This document shows, piece by piece, positions 6,284-8,832 of a stretch of DNA of 8,832 nt. A program made the position numbers and the translations under genes. Source of the stretch: a bacterium (GTDB lineage Bacteria; ARS69); NCBI GenBank assembly GCA_025774865.1, contig JALGZO010000381.1, forward strand, positions 1 through 8,832, in the 5' to 3' direction. The notes beneath the pieces were generated by a model. The model worked only from the letters and a program-made list of their open reading frames with translations, had not been told where the DNA came from and did no database searches. How positions within the stretch are numbered: position 1 is the first letter of the stretch; the number at the start of each line of letters is the position of its first letter.

Positions 6284-7245
6284 GGCGGGTCTCCCGGCAA
6301 CGCCGTCTCGGCCCACGCCCCCCAACGCTCGTCGATCGACTCCCGGACTCGTTCGGCAAGCGCGACCGCCCGCGTCGCCGCCTTCGTCCCGACGAGGCGG
6401 GAAGACTCGCCGCGCACGGCCGTGACGAATTCCTCCAGCTCTCGCACGAGCGGGTTGTGCCCGTCATTCTCCCGGACCGTTTCTCGCGACACACCCAACG
6501 GCGTCCGGGAATCCCTCGTGAAGATCTCCGTCACCTGACGGTGCAGATCGAGTGACAGGTAGGTCTCGGATTGGAAGACGCGCAGCTTCCGGACGGGCTC
6601 CCGGCTCGCGCGGCTCGCGGTCAAGTTCACGAGCGCGCCGCTCGGAAACTCGAGGCGCGCGTTCGCGATGTCCACGCGGTCGGTCAGGACGGGGACGCCC
6701 ACCGCCTCCACCCGAATCGGGTCCGCGCCGAACATGTCGAGGACGAGATCGAGGTCGTGGATCATCAGGTCCAAGACGACATCGACCTCCGTGCCGCGGG
6801 GATCGAAGGCGGCGAGGCGGTGGCCCTCGACGAAGCGCGGCTCGCGGATCCGGCCGGACACGCTCGTGTAGGCTCCATTCAGCCGCTCGACGTGTCCCAC
6901 CGCCGCGACACAGCCCGCCGCTCGCGCCGCCTCGTCGATGCGGCCGCACGCCTCGACCGTCGCGGCCAGCGGCTTCTCCACGAGGAGGTGTCGACCGGCC
7001 GCGAGGATCCGGCGCCCGAGCTCCTCGTGACGGTCGGTGGGAACCGCAAGCACGACCGCCTCGCAGCGATCGAGAAGCTCATCCACGTCGGGAGTGAACG
7101 GCACGCCGTCGGGAAGACCCGTCCGCCGGGCCGGGTCGACGTCGGAGGCGACGGTGAGGGAGACTCCGCGGGCTTCGAGCGCGCACCGGACATGGTGACG
7201 CCCCATTCTGCCGAGGCCGAGGACGCCGACGGTCGTGGGCTTCAC
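6262..7245 (-). CDS. Gfo/Idh/MocA-family NAD(P)-dependent oxidoreductase, GnnA-like
   Basis: 327 aa. An N-terminal Rossmann fold with VGVLGLGRMGRHH (6-18, GxGxxG) binds NAD(P). The family EKP motif is at 90-92 (K91 catalytic), followed by GHVERLN (117-123) and the C-terminal substrate-domain motif DLMIHDLD (159-166, DxxxH with H163). Genes of this subfamily often sit between lpxA and lpxB. The characterised relative, GnnA, oxidises the 3-OH of UDP-GlcNAc so that the aminotransferase GnnB can make the 3-amino sugar used by some LpxA enzymes. That role is plausible here but unproven: no gnnB is visible. Oxidation of another UDP-sugar remains possible. The start is GTG at 7245, eight bases after the lpxA TAG; the AGG formed with that stop lies 7 bases upstream. 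The open frame continues upstream through lpxA, but that extension reads antigenically unrelated Arg-rich shadow sequence, not the family. The 3' end overlaps lpxB by 22 bases. Confidence 0.92.
   Translation of the reverse strand: MKPTTVGVLGLGRMGRHHVRCALEARGVSLTVASDVDPARRTGLPDGVPFTPDVDELLDRCEAVVLAVPTDRHEELGRRILAAGRHLLVEKPLAATVEACGRIDEAARAAGCVAAVGHVERLNGAYTSVSGRIREPRFVEGHRLAAFDPRGTEVDVVLDLMIHDLDLVLDMFGADPIRVEAVGVPVLTDRVDIANARLEFPSGALVNLTASRASREPVRKLRVFQSETYLSLDLHRQVTEIFTRDSRTPLGVSRETVRENDGHNPLVRELEEFVTAVRGESSRLVGTKAATRAVALAERVRESIDERWGAWAETALPGDPPWTDAPS
6291..6295 (-). promoter_or_regulatory. Ribosome binding site of lpxB
   Basis: GGGAG on the minus strand, 7 bases before the GTG at 6283, inside the coding sequence of the upstream oxidoreductase. 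It decides the GTG over the ATG at 6325. Confidence 0.65.
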
Positions 7246-7253
7246 GCCGCAGC

Positions 7254-8057
7254 CTAGCGGACGATGCCCCGGTGCGAGACCTCGACGAACGCGAGGAGGT
7301 GCTCGACCTCCGCGGAGCCGGCATGCCGCTCGCGGATTCGACGTACCGCCTGCGTCACATTGAGGCTGGACCGGTAGAGAATGCGGTAGGCGTCCTTCAG
7401 TGCCTTCCTCACGTCGGCCGCGAATCCCTGTCGCTCGAGACCGATGGTGTTCGGCCCGACGACCCGGAGCGGATTGCCGGCCGCCTTGAAGAACGGCGGC
7501 ATGTCCTTCGGCAGGCGCGAACCCCCGCCGACGATCGAGTATCGCCCGATGCGAACGAACTGGTGAACCGGTGTGATCCCGCCCACGATCGCGTGGTCGT
7601 TCACCTCGACGTGCCCGGCCAGGTTCACGGAGTTTGCGAGGATCACATGATCCTGGATGACACAGTCGTGCGCTACATGGACGTACGCCATGAACAGGTT
7701 CGAGTTCCCGATCACCGTTTCGCCGCTCTCGTCGGTAGCGCGGTTGACCGTCACGAACTCCCGGAAGGTGTTGTCGTCCCCGATTTGGACGTGACTGTGA
7801 GCGCCGGAGAACTTGAGATCCTGCGGTATGCCGCCGACGGCGGCACCGTGGAAGAAGCGGTTTCGCGCTCCGACGGTCATCGGCCCGTCGAGCCGCACGT
7901 GCGAAGCGAGCTCGCAACCCGGTCCGAGCTCGACTTCGTCTTCCACGATGCAGAAAGGCCCGATCACCACGTCGTCCGCGAGCAGCGCGCCAGGATGCAC
8001 TACTGCGGTCTCGTGAACACGAGGGCCGGGCAGGATCACCCGGGTAGAGGCATTCAT
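7254..8057 (-). CDS. lpxA: LpxA, acyl-ACP--UDP-N-acetylglucosamine O-acyltransferase
   Basis: 267 aa, close to the 262 aa of E. coli LpxA. The enzyme transfers a 3-hydroxyacyl chain from ACP to the 3-position of UDP-GlcNAc, the first cytoplasmic step of lipid A synthesis. Residues about 12-190 show the hexapeptide-repeat pattern of a left-handed beta-helix. Landmarks are GGIPQDLKFSG (75-85), VHVAHDC (126-132, H130 equals the catalytic His125 of E. coli), NLAGHV (145-150) and HQFVRIG (165-171). The helical C-terminal domain holds the AYRILYRS signature. By alignment G178 sits at the E. coli Gly173 acyl-ruler position, which suggests a long chain (about C14) rather than C10. The ATG at 8057 is chosen because it lies 4 bases after the lpxC-fabZ stop and starts where the family starts; an upstream in-frame ATG at 8123 would overlap FabZ. 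A GAGAGGA stretch about 11 bases upstream is a modest ribosome site. The stop is TAG. Confidence 0.96.
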   Translation of the reverse strand: MNASTRVILPGPRVHETAVVHPGALLADDVVIGPFCIVEDEVELGPGCELASHVRLDGPMTVGARNRFFHGAAVGGIPQDLKFSGAHSHVQIGDDNTFREFVTVNRATDESGETVIGNSNLFMAYVHVAHDCVIQDHVILANSVNLAGHVEVNDHAIVGGITPVHQFVRIGRYSIVGGGSRLPKDMPPFFKAAGNPLRVVGPNTIGLERQGFAADVRKALKDAYRILYRSSLNVTQAVRRIRERHAGSAEVEHLLAFVEVSHRGIVR

Positions 8058-8061
8058 CGAC

Positions 8062-8832
8062 TCACGCGTCCTCTCGGTCGACGACGGTGGATAGGAGGTC
8101 TGCCTCCGCCACCAGTTCGTCACCGACGTAAGCCTTCCCCGACATCTTGCAGTACCTCTTCCGGAGCTTCTCCAGTTTCAGCTCGAACCGGATGGTGTCC
8201 CCGGGGCGAACCGGTTTCCGAAACTTCGCGTTGTCGATTCCCATGAAGTACATCAGCTTCGTCTCGGGACGTTCCACCGTGTTCAGAAGGAGGACGCCCC
8301 CCGCCTGAGCCATCGCTTCGATGATGAGGACGGCCGGCATGATCGGTTGGCCCGGAAAGTGACCCTGGAAGAACGGCTCGTTGATCGTCACGTTCTTGAG
8401 CGCGATCACGTGGTCCCGGTCCACCAGCTCCACGACCCGGTCGATCAGCAACATCGGGTAACGATGCGGCATGATCTGCTGAATGTCGTTGATGTCGAGA
8501 GAGATGCTCTTCTGTCCCGGCTCCTTCCAACGGTAGCTCTTCTTCGCTTCCTGCATGAGCTTCTTCACAAAAGCCACGTTCACGGCGTGCCCGCCCCGCA
8601 CCCCGATGAGGTGCCCCTTGATGGGCATTCCCAGGAGGGCGAGGTCCCCGATGAAATCGAGGATCTTGTGCCGGACGAACTCGTTCTCGAAGCGGAGCGG
8701 CTCTTCCGACTTGATCTCCTGTTTCGTCACGACCACCGCGTTCGAGAGGCTCCCGCCCTTGATGAGCCCGAGCTCCCGGAGCGGCTCGACGTCCTCGAAC
8801 ATCGCGAAGGTCCGGGCCGGGGCGATTTCCTC
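8062..8832 (-). CDS. lpxC-fabZ: Bifunctional LpxC-FabZ fusion: UDP-3-O-acyl-GlcNAc deacetylase / 3-hydroxyacyl-ACP dehydratase (5'-partial)
   Basis: The open frame runs off the right edge; 256 codons plus the stop are visible. The first visible residues (EEIAPARTF, then GLIKGGSLSNAVVV) match the end of LpxC domain 1. Visible residues 54-62 (RHKILDFIG) and D62 form the LpxC HxxxD zinc motif, with GGHAVN near residue 80 carrying the catalytic His. After a short linker (about 95-110) a complete FabZ hotdog domain begins at IMPHRYPMLLIDRV. It contains NEPFFQGHFPGQPIMP with the catalytic His and IIEAMAQ with the catalytic Glu. LpxC performs the committed zinc-dependent deacetylation of lipid A synthesis; FabZ dehydrates 3-hydroxyacyl-ACP in type II fatty acid synthesis. 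Such fusions are known in Bacteroidetes, Chlorobi and relatives. The TGA stop lies 4 bases before the lpxA ATG. One change from the common FabZ motif is PIMPAVLI instead of PxMPGVLI. The missing N-terminal part of LpxC, and probably lpxD, lie beyond the window. Confidence 0.95.
   Translation of the reverse strand, partial: EEIAPARTFAMFEDVEPLRELGLIKGGSLSNAVVVTKQEIKSEEPLRFENEFVRHKILDFIGDLALLGMPIKGHLIGVRGGHAVNVAFVKKLMQEAKKSYRWKEPGQKSISLDINDIQQIMPHRYPMLLIDRVVELVDRDHVIALKNVTINEPFFQGHFPGQPIMPAVLIIEAMAQAGGVLLLNTVERPETKLMYFMGIDNAKFRKPVRPGDTIRFELKLEKLRKRYCKMSGKAYVGDELVAEADLLSTVVDREDA

Noticed and set aside
3049-6538. Very long plus-strand open frames (3049-4425, 4077-5312, 5240-6538) opposite waaA, the acyltransferase and lpxB
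   Set aside because: They are Arg/Pro/Gly-rich, match no family, and lie antisense to intact, clearly recognised genes. Long antisense frames are expected at this G+C content.
4437-7917. Apparent large proteins made by extending the acyltransferase frame to 6494 and the oxidoreductase frame to 7917
   Set aside because: The extensions run out of frame through lpxB and lpxA and read as low-complexity Arg-rich sequence; GTG starts at 5144 and 7245 fit family length and junctions.
7272-8246. 324-codon plus-strand open frame opposite lpxA and lpxC-fabZ
   Set aside because: It is antisense to conserved lpxA and FabZ coding sequence and shows no recognisable domain or ribosome site; a shadow.
1-8832. 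CRISPR arrays, tRNAs, transposases, phage genes, toxin-antitoxin pairs, defence genes
   Set aside because: No direct-repeat arrays, cloverleaf-type sequences or matching proteins were seen; nearly all bases belong to the eight minus-strand housekeeping genes and the small conserved gene.

Overview
The window is a compact, high-GC stretch (roughly two thirds G+C by eye) carrying eight genes, all on the minus strand, so transcription runs from the right edge to the left. No tRNA, rRNA, CRISPR array, insertion sequence or other mobile DNA is visible. There is no gene-free stretch longer than about 75 bases. It looks like a bacterial chromosome housekeeping locus for lipid A and inner-core lipopolysaccharide, so the organism is a diderm. 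The LpxC-FabZ fusion, the Gfo/Idh/MocA oxidoreductase after lpxA, the DUF374 acyltransferase between lpxB and waaA, and the Minf_1886-like protein together suggest an uncultured, high-GC member of the FCB group (Gemmatimonadota- or Eisenbacteria-like). That placement is inference and only moderately secure.

Layout in transcription order, right to left: lpxC-fabZ fusion (8832-8062, 5' end outside the window); lpxA (8057-7254); a GnnA-like Gfo/Idh/MocA oxidoreductase (7245-6262); lpxB (6283-5141); an LpxJ-like DUF374 acyltransferase (5144-4437); waaA/kdtA (4440-3202); lpxK (3205-2162); nadB (2165-540). After a 74-base leader that can fold into two small stem-loops comes a small conserved protein of unknown function (465-73), followed at once by a strong GC hairpin (71-43). 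From lpxC-fabZ to nadB, consecutive genes are separated by at most 8 bases or overlap. Four junctions are 4-base start/stop overlaps (GTGA, GTGA, ATGA, TTGA), which points to a single translationally coupled operon. No promoter is visible inside it; the main one is presumably beyond the right edge.

How the genes work together: LpxA acylates UDP-GlcNAc (or the 3-amino analogue, if the oxidoreductase feeds a GnnA/GnnB branch). LpxC deacetylates the product, and the fused FabZ domain dehydrates the 3-hydroxyacyl-ACP that LpxA competes for. LpxB makes the lipid A disaccharide, LpxK phosphorylates it, WaaA adds Kdo, and the DUF374 protein probably adds a secondary acyl chain. LpxD, LpxH/LpxI and LpxL/LpxM are not in the window. 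NadB (L-aspartate oxidase, first step of NAD synthesis) is a metabolic outlier sharing the transcript. Five to six of the eight genes use GTG or TTG starts.

I found no sign of an undescribed system. The points most worth a second look are the GnnA-like gene with no adjacent gnnB, the DUF374 acyltransferase placed before waaA/lpxK, and the structured leader in front of the uncharacterised small gene.
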